Assembly (NCBI GenBank): GCA_030591585.1
Contig: JAUVAS010000025.1
Coordinates: forward strand, 1-32,882
Origin: Flavobacterium sp.
Lineage (GTDB): Bacteria > Bacteroidota > Bacteroidia > Flavobacteriales > Flavobacteriaceae
Reading direction: 5' to 3'
DNA length: 32,882 nt
Shown here: positions 1 through 8,004 of the stretch, one piece after another
Layout of the letters: each line of letters begins with the position of its first letter
How positions within the stretch are numbered: position 1 is the first letter of the stretch
Position numbers and translations under genes: made by a program
The notes under the pieces: generated by a model
Told to the model about the DNA's origin: nothing
What the model saw: only the letters and a program-made list of their open reading frames with translations
The model's database searches: none

Positions 1-2
1 AA

Positions 3-1274
3 ATAAATCCAGATGACTTTATTCCTAGCTATAATTGGGCTCAAACCATTACTGGTCCCGTTTTAGGAATTTGCTCTAACTCTCCATTATTATTAGGAAG
101 AGAACTTTGGAGCGAAACAAGAATTGCATTATTTCAGCAGAGTATCGATGTTAGAAATTCATCAAGAGCTCTTGAGGATAAGCTTTCAAGGGTTTCATTT
201 AGTAAAAAATGGGCGAAAGGCACTGTTGTAGATATTTTTAAAAACGATATTTCAAATCATAAGATAATTTTAGCAAAGGATATTGAAACTAATTCTATAG
301 AGGAATTAGAAAAAGGTAATGCTCCACAATTAGAAGCACTATGCACTTTTAATGGTACTGTTTATAGATGGAACCGTCCTTGCTATGGAGTTGGAAATGG
401 TAAAGCCCATTTACGAATTGAAAACAGATATATCCCAGCTGGTCCATCTGTAATTGACGAAATGGCAAACTTTGCATTTTGGGTAGGTCTAATGAAAGGC
501 AGACCAAAAAAATATGATAATATGCCAAGCGTCATGGATTTTAAAGATGCCAAGTCTAACTTTATAAAAGCTGCAAGAACTGGAAAAGAGGCCATATTAA
601 CTTGGATGGGAAAGAAAGTATCTGTAAGAGAACTAGTGGTAAATGAACTTATTCCAATTGCTGAAAATGGATTAGAAAAAGCTGGAATTGACAAAAAAGA
701 CATCGATAGATTATTAGGTGTTATAAAAGGTCGAGCAGAAGGAATTACTGGAGCTCAATGGAAAGTTTCAAATTATCGTTATTTAAGAAAAACGTTAAAA
801 CAAGACGATGCCCTTGGAATCCTCACAAAAATCATATATAAAAACCAACAGACAGAAAAACCTGTTCACCAATGGCCTATGTATGACAAAACACCCAATA
901 TCTATCAAGATGCTCACTTAGTAAGTCACGTAATGACTACAAAATTATTTACGGTAGATGAAAATGATTTAGCAGATTTGGCAATTAGTATTATGGACTG
1001 GAAAGACATTCATCATGTCCCCGTTGAAAACACAAAAGGAGAATTAACGGGGCTTTTAACCTGGGATCATATTGAAAAATATAAAATTAATAAAAACTGT
1101 GATATTGATTGTATAGTTGCAGATATTATGATGAAAAATGTTTACATTGCTCATCCCGAAACAAAAATTCTTGAAGCAATTCATCTCATGAAAATAAACA
1201 ATATAGGGTGCTTACCTGTTGTTCAAGATAAAATTTTAGTAGGAATTGTAACCATCAAGGACATAATTGCATAA
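3..1274 (+). CDS. Glutamate-cysteine ligase-like (GCS2) protein with C-terminal CBS pair, 5' partial
   Basis: The frame is open from the first base of the window to the stop at 1272-1274, so the N-terminus is missing and 423 codons are visible. The first ~290 visible residues resemble the GCS2 family, carboxylate-amine ligases that join glutamate-type acids to amines using ATP; the segment HLRIENRYIPAGPS matches the family's substrate/metal-binding strand. From about visible residue 300 to the end there are two CBS motifs (around LVSHVMTTKLFTVDEND and IVADIMMKNVYIAHPETK), a module that usually binds adenosine nucleotides and regulates the attached enzyme. One base separates it from the following amidohydrolase gene, so the two are probably co-transcribed. 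No start is visible; the internal ATG at 462 is not the true start because homology-bearing sequence continues upstream of it. The substrate is unknown; true glutathione synthesis is not implied. Confidence 0.8.
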   Translation: MNPDDFIPSYNWAQTITGPVLGICSNSPLLLGRELWSETRIALFQQSIDVRNSSRALEDKLSRVSFSKKWAKGTVVDIFKNDISNHKIILAKDIETNSIEELEKGNAPQLEALCTFNGTVYRWNRPCYGVGNGKAHLRIENRYIPAGPSVIDEMANFAFWVGLMKGRPKKYDNMPSVMDFKDAKSNFIKAARTGKEAILTWMGKKVSVRELVVNELIPIAENGLEKAGIDKKDIDRLLGVIKGRAEGITGAQWKVSNYRYLRKTLKQDDALGILTKIIYKNQQTEKPVHQWPMYDKTPNIYQDAHLVSHVMTTKLFTVDENDLADLAISIMDWKDIHHVPVENTKGELTGLLTWDHIEKYKINKNCDIDCIVADIMMKNVYIAHPETKILEAIHLMKINNIGCLPVVQDKILVGIVTIKDIIA

Positions 1275-1275
1275 A

Positions 1276-2481
1276 ATGACAAAAGTTTTTAGTAAAGCTT
1301 TAAACCAAACGATTGAAATAAGTCGAATCATAGGAGAAATAACAGGATCACATCCAGGTCCAACATTAATATTTACAGCAGGAATTCACGGTAATGAACC
1401 TTCTGGAATTTTCGCTTTACACCAAGTTGTAAAAGAGTTAAAAGAGAAAAATATTCCAATTAGAGGAAATATTTATGCACTTAGCGGAAATTTAACTGCC
1501 TTAGAAAAAGGAACTCGTTATAACAAACGAGATCTAAATAGAATGTGGACTACAGATAGAATGGATAAAGTTCATGATGGAGGAACTCTAGAGGACGACA
1601 AGGAAACCGTCCAACAAATAGATATTTGCAACACTATTACTAGTATTCTTCATAAAGAAAAAGGTCCTTTTTACTTTATGGATCTTCATACAACTTCTAG
1701 TGAAACCATTCCATTTTTAACTGTAAATGATAGTTTATTAAACAGAGAATTTACAACACAATATCCTGTTCCTTTAGTTCTAGGTATTGAAGAATATTTA
1801 GACGGCCCTTTACTAAGTTATATTAATGAATTAGGGTATGTAGCGTTTGGTTTTGAAGGGGGGCAACATGATGAATTATCATCTATAGAAAATCACATTG
1901 CTTTTATTTATTTGTCGCTACTTTTTACTGAAAGTATTGAAAAGGACGCTATTAATTTTCAACACTATTATGATGTACTTGCAAAAACATCTGTAGATTC
2001 CCGTGATATCTATGAAATATATTACCATTATAAGATAAAAGAAGGTGAGACATTTACTATGAAACCTGGATTTTTAAATTTTCAACAATTTAATAAGGGT
2101 CAGGAGTTAGCAAATAGTAATGGAAATAAAATTTTTGCTAAAAAATCTGGACGAATGTTGATGCCACAATACCAAAGTCAAGGGGATGATGGGTTCTTTT
2201 CTATTAGAAAGATTCCTCCTCTATTTCTGCGGTTATCCAAAACATTACGGAAAATTAAATTTGATCGCATACTACCCATTATGCCAGGCGTTCATTGGAG
2301 TACAGACAAACGTGACGCTTTAATTGTAAATCGGAAAATAGCTTGGTTATTTGCCAAACAGTTTTTTCATTTAATGGGTTACCGGAGCAAAAAATTAGAC
2401 AAGACACATTTGGTAGTTAAAAACAGAGAAGTAGCTTCAAGAAAAAGTGAATATAGAAATGCTCTATGGCTTAGGAACTAA
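1276..2481 (+). CDS. M14-family succinylglutamate desuccinylase/aspartoacylase-like zinc amidohydrolase
   Basis: This is a 401-residue cytoplasmic metal-dependent amidohydrolase of the AstE/AspA family, which cleaves N-acyl amino acids. Visible family features are the zinc motif GIHGNEPSG (His38, Glu41), the substrate-binding NKRDLNR segment (Arg85, Arg89), the third zinc ligand in MDLHTT (His138), and the catalytic Glu in FEGGQ (Glu194). At ~400 residues it is longer than typical AstE (~320) and carries an extra C-terminal region from ~residue 290. I chose the ATG at 1276, one base after the upstream stop, over a TTG at 1267 that lies inside the upstream gene. Its 3' end overlaps the convergent nitronate monooxygenase gene by 4 bp. 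Pairing with a GCS2-CBS ligase suggests that it removes or trims what the ligase makes, but the substrate is not identifiable from sequence. Confidence 0.85.
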   Translation: MTKVFSKALNQTIEISRIIGEITGSHPGPTLIFTAGIHGNEPSGIFALHQVVKELKEKNIPIRGNIYALSGNLTALEKGTRYNKRDLNRMWTTDRMDKVHDGGTLEDDKETVQQIDICNTITSILHKEKGPFYFMDLHTTSSETIPFLTVNDSLLNREFTTQYPVPLVLGIEEYLDGPLLSYINELGYVAFGFEGGQHDELSSIENHIAFIYLSLLFTESIEKDAINFQHYYDVLAKTSVDSRDIYEIYYHYKIKEGETFTMKPGFLNFQQFNKGQELANSNGNKIFAKKSGRMLMPQYQSQGDDGFFSIRKIPPLFLRLSKTLRKIKFDRILPIMPGVHWSTDKRDALIVNRKIAWLFAKQFFHLMGYRSKKLDKTHLVVKNREVASRKSEYRNALWLRN

Positions 2482-3419
2482 TATCCTTTTGTTTCTGAAA
2501 TCGCTTCATAAAATTCAGACATCATTTCTTCAATAATAATAGCAGCAGGCTTTATATTTTTAATAAGTCCAGAAATTTGACCTATTTCTAACTCACCATT
2601 TATTAGGTCACCTTCAAAAATCCCCTTTTTAGCTCTTGCTCTTCCTAATAATTTAAGTAATGCTTCTTTTGAGGGGTTGGTTTTATATAATTCTAATAAT
2701 TCATCCGAAAAATTATTTTTCAATAACCTTACAGGTGCCAATTCTTTTAAGGTTAAAAAGGTATCTCCCTCAACAGCTTCGGTAATCGCCTTTTTAAAAG
2801 CGATATGTGCACTGGATTCCTCACTTGCTACAAATCTACTTCCCATTTGCACTCCATCAGCTCCTAAAACCATTGCAGCCAACATTCCACGTCCATTACC
2901 AATCCCTCCTGCCGCTAGTAATGGAATTGTTAACTTTTCTTTTACCATGGGTATTAACGTAAATGTAGTAATTTCTTCACGACCATTATGACCACCAGCT
3001 TCAAATCCTTCGGCAACCACAGCATCTACACCAGCATCTTGAGCTTTTAATGCAAATTTTACACTACTTACTACATGAACAACTATAATCCCAGCTTCTT
3101 TTAATCTTGCCGTATGTGTTTTTGGATTTCCAGCTGAGGTAAAAACAATTTTAACGCCTTCCTTTATAATAATCTGAATGATTTCTTCAATGTTAGGGTA
3201 TAACATTGGCACATTCACACCAAAGGGCTTGCTTGTTGCTTTTTTACATTTTTGAATATGCTCCCGAAGTACTTCAGGATACATTGACCCAGCACCAATT
3301 AGGCCTAAACCCCCAGCATTACTCACGGAACTTGCTAATTTCCAACCACTCACCCAAATCATTCCACCTTGAACTATTGGATATTGAATTTTAAAAAGTT
3401 CCGTGATTTTATTTTGCAC
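2478..3419 (-). CDS. Nitronate monooxygenase / 2-nitropropane dioxygenase family flavoprotein
   Basis: A 313-residue FMN-dependent TIM-barrel enzyme of the NMO/FabK superfamily. It begins with the hallmark YPIVQGGMIWVSG, continues with GVNVPMLYP, and has the glycine-rich FMN phosphate-binding segments EGFEAGGHNG (~residues 137-146) and LLAAGGIGNGRGM (~167-180) followed by GADGVQMGSRF. The family oxidises alkyl nitronates; some members act as enoyl-ACP reductases, and sequence alone does not separate these roles. The start is GTG at 3419-3417; the next Met lies inside the conserved QGGM motif and is too late. The last base of the upstream subtilase stop codon (TAG) is the first base of this GTG, so translational coupling is likely. 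No signal peptide is present. Confidence 0.88.
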   Translation of the reverse strand: MQNKITELFKIQYPIVQGGMIWVSGWKLASSVSNAGGLGLIGAGSMYPEVLREHIQKCKKATSKPFGVNVPMLYPNIEEIIQIIIKEGVKIVFTSAGNPKTHTARLKEAGIIVVHVVSSVKFALKAQDAGVDAVVAEGFEAGGHNGREEITTFTLIPMVKEKLTIPLLAAGGIGNGRGMLAAMVLGADGVQMGSRFVASEESSAHIAFKKAITEAVEGDTFLTLKELAPVRLLKNNFSDELLELYKTNPSKEALLKLLGRARAKKGIFEGDLINGELEIGQISGLIKNIKPAAIIIEEMMSEFYEAISETKGY

Positions 3420-5035
3420 TATTCTTTAATTATCTTAAAACTAATACTCGTATTATTCGCCGAAATTGTTGCAATATACATTCCTACTGAAAGTGTTTCT
3501 ATATCAACAACATTATTAGTTGCAGAGATTTTTGTAGTTAAGACTTCATTTCCTATAATAGAATGAATTGTAAATTTCGCATTTTGAATTTGTTCTGGGA
3601 ATGAAATATTTATCCTTGATGAAACAGGATTTGGGTATAATGCGAAATTTGATATTAAGAACTCATCTTCGATACCAAGTAACTGTAACGCATTATAAGC
3701 ATCTTCAAAATTAGGAATTCCGTATCCCATCTGGTCAGTCGGGTTATTAAAAAGATGTGCAGATTCTCTCACTATTTGCATTACTTGAGCATTTGGAACT
3801 TCTGGCTTAGATTGCCACAAACAAGCCACAACACCTGCCATAATTGGAGAACTAAACGACGTTCCACTATTAAAATCTACATAACCACTTGTGTTAATCA
3901 CCGCAGATGAAGACCCTTGCGCCATTACATCTGGTTTTATTCTACCATCTACAGTTGGTCCTATCGAGCTAAATGAAGCATAGCTTCCTCCAGAGTCAAC
4001 AGCTCCAACAGTTAGCATCCCTGGAGAATCTCCCGGTGTACCAACATAAATAAATCCTCCCCCATCATTTCCTGCAGAAGTAACTAATATCATTCCTTTA
4101 TCAAATGCAATATTTGCTCCTCTTGCGGAGAACGTTGTTTGGCCATCAAGATCTTGATAGCTATGATCGTAAGTAGGATTATCAAAATCTTGATACCCTA
4201 AAGATGTATTAATTACATCAACTCCTAGACTATCTGAGCGTTCTAAAGCTTCTACCCACCATGCTTCTTCTACGGGTATTTCTGTAGGGCCATACTCTGT
4301 TACAAAAAAGTAATACGATGCCTGAGGTGCTGTACCTACAAATTGATCTTGTAAAAACCCTCCTATATCGCTAGATGTTTTTGTACCATGAGTACTTGTA
4401 CCATCAACATTGACAGTCCTTGCTTCAAAGTCATAAGTTCCTAACAACCTGCCTTCACTTACCATACTTGCGAAGCCAGGATTAGTATTAACTGATGGAA
4501 ATCCAGCATCTAAAACCGCAATAATCATATCCTCACCGGCATAATCTAATTCGTGTAAAAAATCTCCTGATAACATTTCTATTTGGTTAGCTGCAGCGCC
4601 ATAATTATACGTTATTCTTTGAGTCTCATTCTCTATTGCAAACTTATCTTCAATGGGTCCTCCAGGGAATAAATTTAAACTCTTGTCTGCATATTCTACA
4701 TCAATTACAAACGACAGGTCTAATAACGCTTCAATATTTACTTGTGTTCCTTGTACATACACACAATTCATCCATTTAGATTTTGCAAATACATTGATTC
4801 CTGTTGCAGCTTTTATTTGAGTAATATAATCTTCATTAACAGGAACATCGCGTTCATCAATCACAGTTCCATGCATTGCTTTACGATCTATGGCTTCTTG
4901 AGTCATAATAGTAATAGGGTTTGCTATAGATGTCGCAACATTTTCTTTATCTGCAAAAAACACCCAAGCATCTTCTGTTTGCCCATATCCTTGTTGAACC
5001 AAAATAATTGCAAATAACAATAGTAATTTTTTCAT
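3419..5035 (-). CDS. Secreted S8 (subtilisin-like) serine protease with type IX secretion sorting domain
   Basis: A 538-residue exported protease. A signal peptide covers about residues 1-19 (MKKLLLLFAIILVQQGYGQ). A propeptide-like region follows to ~160. The S8 catalytic triad is visible: Asp176 in AVLDAGFP, His216 in STHGTKTS and Ser393 in NSGTSFSSP, with the oxyanion Asn323 in TSAGND. Residues ~461-538 form a C-terminal Por-type sorting domain beginning ALYPNPVSSRI, which marks substrates of the type IX secretion system found in Bacteroidota. The protein should therefore cross the inner membrane by Sec and the outer membrane by T9SS, and end up secreted or on the surface. It shares one base with the downstream nitronate monooxygenase gene; no obvious functional link exists between the two. 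Confidence 0.93.
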   Translation of the reverse strand: MKKLLLLFAIILVQQGYGQTEDAWVFFADKENVATSIANPITIMTQEAIDRKAMHGTVIDERDVPVNEDYITQIKAATGINVFAKSKWMNCVYVQGTQVNIEALLDLSFVIDVEYADKSLNLFPGGPIEDKFAIENETQRITYNYGAAANQIEMLSGDFLHELDYAGEDMIIAVLDAGFPSVNTNPGFASMVSEGRLLGTYDFEARTVNVDGTSTHGTKTSSDIGGFLQDQFVGTAPQASYYFFVTEYGPTEIPVEEAWWVEALERSDSLGVDVINTSLGYQDFDNPTYDHSYQDLDGQTTFSARGANIAFDKGMILVTSAGNDGGGFIYVGTPGDSPGMLTVGAVDSGGSYASFSSIGPTVDGRIKPDVMAQGSSSAVINTSGYVDFNSGTSFSSPIMAGVVACLWQSKPEVPNAQVMQIVRESAHLFNNPTDQMGYGIPNFEDAYNALQLLGIEDEFLISNFALYPNPVSSRINISFPEQIQNAKFTIHSIIGNEVLTTKISATNNVVDIETLSVGMYIATISANNTSISFKIIKE

Positions 5036-5111
5036 TTTCTTTTTCTTTTAAAACGTTTTATTTAATATGTAACACCTAACTAAGGTAATCCCCTAATTAG
5101 AAAATATTCTC

Positions 5112-6299
5112 TTATGAAATTACTCCACTCCCCAACAATTCTTCACCTTGATACCAAGCGACAAATTGCCCTTCGGTAATTGCAGATTGTGGATTTTCAA
5201 AGATAATATAAAGTCCTGAATTTGTTTTACTCAAGATGGCTTTTTCTAGCTGTTGTCTATATCTAATACGAGCCATCACATTTAGTGATTCTCCTTCAAG
5301 TATTTTTTTATCACTTCTAACCCAATGTATTTCTTTATTCTTTACAAACAACCCATTGCGGTAGAGTCCAGGGTGTTTTTTTCCAAGACCTACATAGATT
5401 ATATTTTCATTTACATCTGTCTCAATAACAAACAACGGCTCCTTAGTCCCTCCAACACGCAAACCCTTACGTTGTCCCTTTGTAAAATAATGCGCTCCTT
5501 GATGTGTACCCACTACCTTTCCATCTTCTTTTGTATAGATGAATTTTTTTGAAATAAATTCAAGCTTTTCTAGTTCTGAAGAAAAGTTCGGAGTTGTTTT
5601 ATTATAAGAAGTAAAATCTGAAGGAATCTCAATAATTTCTCCTTCTTTAGGTTTTAATTTCTGCTGAAGAAACTCTGGAAGACGTACTTTTCCTATAAAA
5701 CATAATCCTTGAGAATCTCTTTTATCAGCGGTTATTAATTCTTGTTCTTTTGCAATTTCACGAACCTCTGGCTTTAACAATTCTCCAATTGGAAATAATG
5801 TTTTAGACAATTGCTCCTGCGACAACTGACATAAAAAATAAGATTGATCTTTGTTTGGGTCTTTTCCAGCTAAAAGTTGATATGTTTTTTTCCCTTCAAC
5901 ATCAATTACTCCTTTTCTACAATAATGACCTGTAGCAACATGATCTGCACCAAGTTCTAAAGCAATTTTTAAAAAAACATCAAATTTTATTTCACGATTA
6001 CAGAGTACATCAGGGTTTGGAGTTCTTCCCATCTCATACTCCCTAAACATATAGTCTACAATCTTTTCTTTATATTGTTCACTTAGATCTACCGTTTGAA
6101 AGGGAATTCCTAACTTTTCAGCTACCAACATTGCATCATTGCTATCATCTAACCAAGGACATTCATCAGAAATAGTTACAGAATCATCGTGCCAATTTTT
6201 CATAAAAAGGCCAATAACATCATAGCCTTGTTCTTTTAAAAGATAGGCAGCAACACTCGAATCTACTCCTCCACTAAGTCCGACAACAACACGTTTCAT
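5112..6299 (-). CDS. mnmA: tRNA-specific 2-thiouridylase
   Basis: MnmA, 395 residues, catalyses sulfur transfer to U34 of tRNA-Glu/Gln/Lys, giving the s2U part of mnm5s2U in the cytoplasm. It shows the ATP-binding PP-loop SGGVDSS (~9-15), the nucleophilic Cys100 in [12 protein letters not shown], and the persulfide-forming Cys200 in GLCFIGK, with the usual C-terminal tRNA-binding beta-barrel. I start at the ATG at 6299-6297, giving [11 protein letters not shown] as in the family. The longer frame to 6323 would add eight residues that overlap a -7 promoter element at 6321-6328. It is likely monocistronic, between the subtilase and the YwqK-like gene on the same strand. Confidence 0.96.
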   Translation of the reverse strand: MKRVVVGLSGGVDSSVAAYLLKEQGYDVIGLFMKNWHDDSVTISDECPWLDDSNDAMLVAEKLGIPFQTVDLSEQYKEKIVDYMFREYEMGRTPNPDVLCNREIKFDVFLKIALELGADHVATGHYCRKGVIDVEGKKTYQLLAGKDPNKDQSYFLCQLSQEQLSKTLFPIGELLKPEVREIAKEQELITADKRDSQGLCFIGKVRLPEFLQQKLKPKEGEIIEIPSDFTSYNKTTPNFSSELEKLEFISKKFIYTKEDGKVVGTHQGAHYFTKGQRKGLRVGGTKEPLFVIETDVNENIIYVGLGKKHPGLYRNGLFVKNKEIHWVRSDKKILEGESLNVMARIRYRQQLEKAILSKTNSGLYIIFENPQSAITEGQFVAWYQGEELLGSGVIS

Positions 6300-6320
6300 A
6301 AATGCTAAAAAATTAGAATA

Positions 6321-6328
6321 CAAAGGTA
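6321..6328 (-). promoter_or_regulatory. -7 element (TACCTTTG) for mnmA
   Basis: On the minus strand the octamer TACCTTTG matches the Bacteroidota -7 consensus TAnnTTTG exactly. A TTTA about 19 bases further upstream is only a partial -33 match. It lies 22 bases from the chosen ATG at 6299, leaving a short leader, and argues against the longer mnmA start. Confidence 0.5.
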
Positions 6329-6374
6329 AGAAACCTAGTATAGTTTATAAAACTTAGTACGTTTTAGATGTTGT

Positions 6375-7067
6375 TTAATTATGATTTAAAGGTTTTGGAA
6401 AAATTTCTTCTTTAACAAACCTCCCCTTTTTATAATGCTTCCAAATACCGTGTTTCATTCCCTTTTTGTAATTCCCTTCTAACACCACATTTCCTAGGGC
6501 ATCATAATAAGAAGCAGGACCATGGAGTTCGTTATTTTTGTAGATTAGTTTTTTTAACAGTACTCCATTTGGAGAATAATAATTATTTATTCCTTCTTTT
6601 AATCCATTTTTATAAGCAACTTCTTCGGTAATTTTTTGATTTAAGTAATACGTAATTTTTAATCCGTCTAGTTTTCCATTTACATAGAATTCTTTAGTCA
6701 TTACGGTTTTCGCTTTTTTATGATAATACAGCCATTCGCCAATTCGGTTTTTTCCGTCCATGGTTCCTTCAGAAACTAATTTTCCTTTTTTAGCGAAGTA
6801 AGCTACTTGAGCAGTATTATCGCTATCATTAAATGTCTTAGTAATCGTCGGTGCTTTTTTGCAATCACTACAATAATAGTTAAAAACACCTATTTCTTTT
6901 CCGTGATTAAACGTCCCTTCATAACGGATTTGTTCTGAATTTTCGAATGTTTTCTTCCAAACTCCATGACGTTTTCCTTGAGTATCAAATTGATTAATCT
7001 CTTCTTGAGATAAAACAGCGGTTAGATTAAAAAATAAACTTAATAATATTAGAAAAATAGATTTCAT
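6375..7067 (-). CDS. Exported YwqK/MORN-like repeat protein
   Basis: A 230-residue protein with a signal peptide at about residues 1-21 (ending LTAVLSQEE) followed by repeated ~20-24-residue units of the form GxxxGxWxxYYxxGxLxxE, such as RHGVWKKTF, RIGEWLYYHKKAK and KHGIWKHYKKG. This is the pattern of the 'toxin-antitoxin system YwqK family antitoxin' repeat, which is related to MORN repeats and is very common in Bacteroidota exported proteins. The TA name is historical; here the signal peptide points to the periplasm or cell surface and no toxin is adjacent. Three cysteines in YYCSDCKK and nearby are unusual for the repeat. Function unknown. Confidence 0.8.
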   Translation of the reverse strand: MKSIFLILLSLFFNLTAVLSQEEINQFDTQGKRHGVWKKTFENSEQIRYEGTFNHGKEIGVFNYYCSDCKKAPTITKTFNDSDNTAQVAYFAKKGKLVSEGTMDGKNRIGEWLYYHKKAKTVMTKEFYVNGKLDGLKITYYLNQKITEEVAYKNGLKEGINNYYSPNGVLLKKLIYKNNELHGPASYYDALGNVVLEGNYKKGMKHGIWKHYKKGRFVKEEIFPKPLNHN

Positions 7068-7089
7068 AAAGTCTTTTTATACTTAACGA

Positions 7090-7120
7090 ATTATTATCAA
7101 TTCTATTGGAAGATAATAAT
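7090..7120. other. AT-rich stem-loop between two minus-strand genes
   Basis: ATTATTATC at 7090-7098 pairs perfectly with GATAATAAT at 7112-7120 across a 13-nt loop. It lies just after the stop of the lipoprotein gene (minus strand) and before the YwqK-like gene. No strong U-tract follows, so a terminator role is only possible. Confidence 0.35.
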
Positions 7121-7124
7121 CGTA

Positions 7125-7835
7125 TTACTTTTCAGGAAGTTTTAAAACCATTCCGTTCTCTAAAAACAATCCATCTACATGCCCTCCAACACCATTCCCA
7201 TCGGTTTTTACGTGAATATGCATATTGGTTGTATGGTGGGTAAAAATAGCGTGATGTGAATTTGAATAAAACCCTAACATCGCTACTTCCTTATTATTCA
7301 TAGTACCATGCATTCCGGTAGATTTGTGTTTTTTATGAGAGTGAATCGTATCGCCTTCTCTCCAATTAATCACGTGCCAATCAAAACTACCAATAACTCC
7401 TTCCAATAAAAACGGGAAAGGTTCTTCTGTATTAATCCCTTTTTCATCGGCTGCTTTCTCTACGAAATCCTCAAGTTGTTCGTAGCTTATAATCGTATCT
7501 GGAACAGGAATACTTTCCCAATTTTCAACAGTTGCATACACCAATAAAGTTGCTTTTTTAGTGAAGGTTTTATCAATAATTAAACTATTCTTTCCGACTG
7601 AAGTAATATAAGGTCGGCTATTAAAAATCTGAATTTCACCTTTTAATTCTTCAACAGCGCCTAAAGCATAAAAATTCTGGGTGTTTTTAAAATCTGATAA
7701 ATCTACTTTTGCTGAAATATCATTCCCCATGATCTTTTTTAAAGCTCCTTTATATTCAACTTTATAGGATTCTTCCTTTGAAGTTTGACAAGAAATAATT
7801 GAAATGCTGATAAATGCTATTAGTAGATACTTCAT
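7125..7835 (-). CDS. Acetolactate decarboxylase-like (AlsD fold) lipoprotein
   Basis: A 236-residue predicted lipoprotein: the first 16 residues form a lipoprotein signal with the lipobox Cys at ISISIISC. The mature part resembles the AlsD family (alpha-acetolactate decarboxylase): ALGAVEELKGEIQIFNSRPY resembles the family's GTFNxLDGEMVxLDGxxY strand, PFPFLLEGVIGSF resembles FxxxxEGxF, and the C-terminal His206-x-His208-x10-His219 in MHIHVKTDGNGVGGHVDG reproduces the family's zinc-ligand spacing HxHx10H. AlsD enzymes are normally cytosolic and make acetoin; a lipidated, envelope-exposed copy suggests another role. In my remembered alignment the catalytic Arg of the 'TTRT' strand is not conserved (WHVIN here). 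The central region is His-rich. No acetolactate synthase gene is nearby. Confidence 0.65.
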   Translation of the reverse strand: MKYLLIAFISISIISCQTSKEESYKVEYKGALKKIMGNDISAKVDLSDFKNTQNFYALGAVEELKGEIQIFNSRPYITSVGKNSLIIDKTFTKKATLLVYATVENWESIPVPDTIISYEQLEDFVEKAADEKGINTEEPFPFLLEGVIGSFDWHVINWREGDTIHSHKKHKSTGMHGTMNNKEVAMLGFYSNSHHAIFTHHTTNMHIHVKTDGNGVGGHVDGLFLENGMVLKLPEK

Positions 7836-7943
7836 ATGTCTATACTATTTTATTAAATCGGTCAAATGCTGTTCGCTATTAATCATTCCCTTGTTTGTGG
7901 GAAATTTCAACATGCTCGGCTCATAAATTATTAATCTTTATAG

Positions 7944-7977
7944 AGGTCGCTTCAGTCCTTCTTCCTTCGCAATGACA
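7944..7977. repeat. Dispersed GTCATTGCGAAGG-type repeat copy
   Basis: The stretch GAGGTCGCTTCAGTCC ... CCTTCGCAATGAC resembles the widely seen bacterial dispersed repeat whose reverse reads GTCATTGCGAGG(A/C)ACGAAG. Related copies occur near 14858-14895 and 16203-16246 in this window. It lies between the lipoprotein and yidC. Confidence 0.4.
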
Positions 7978-8004
7978 AAAATAATTAACTCTTCACTTCT
8001 AACT

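Noticed and set aside
1267-1275. Longer start (TTG) for the aspartoacylase-like gene
   Set aside because: It lies inside the upstream coding sequence; the ATG at 1276 directly follows the upstream stop and precedes the family-like N-terminus.
6375-7067. Toxin-antitoxin system suggested by the YwqK name
   Set aside because: The protein has a signal peptide and repeat units, and no toxin gene is beside it; the label is historical.
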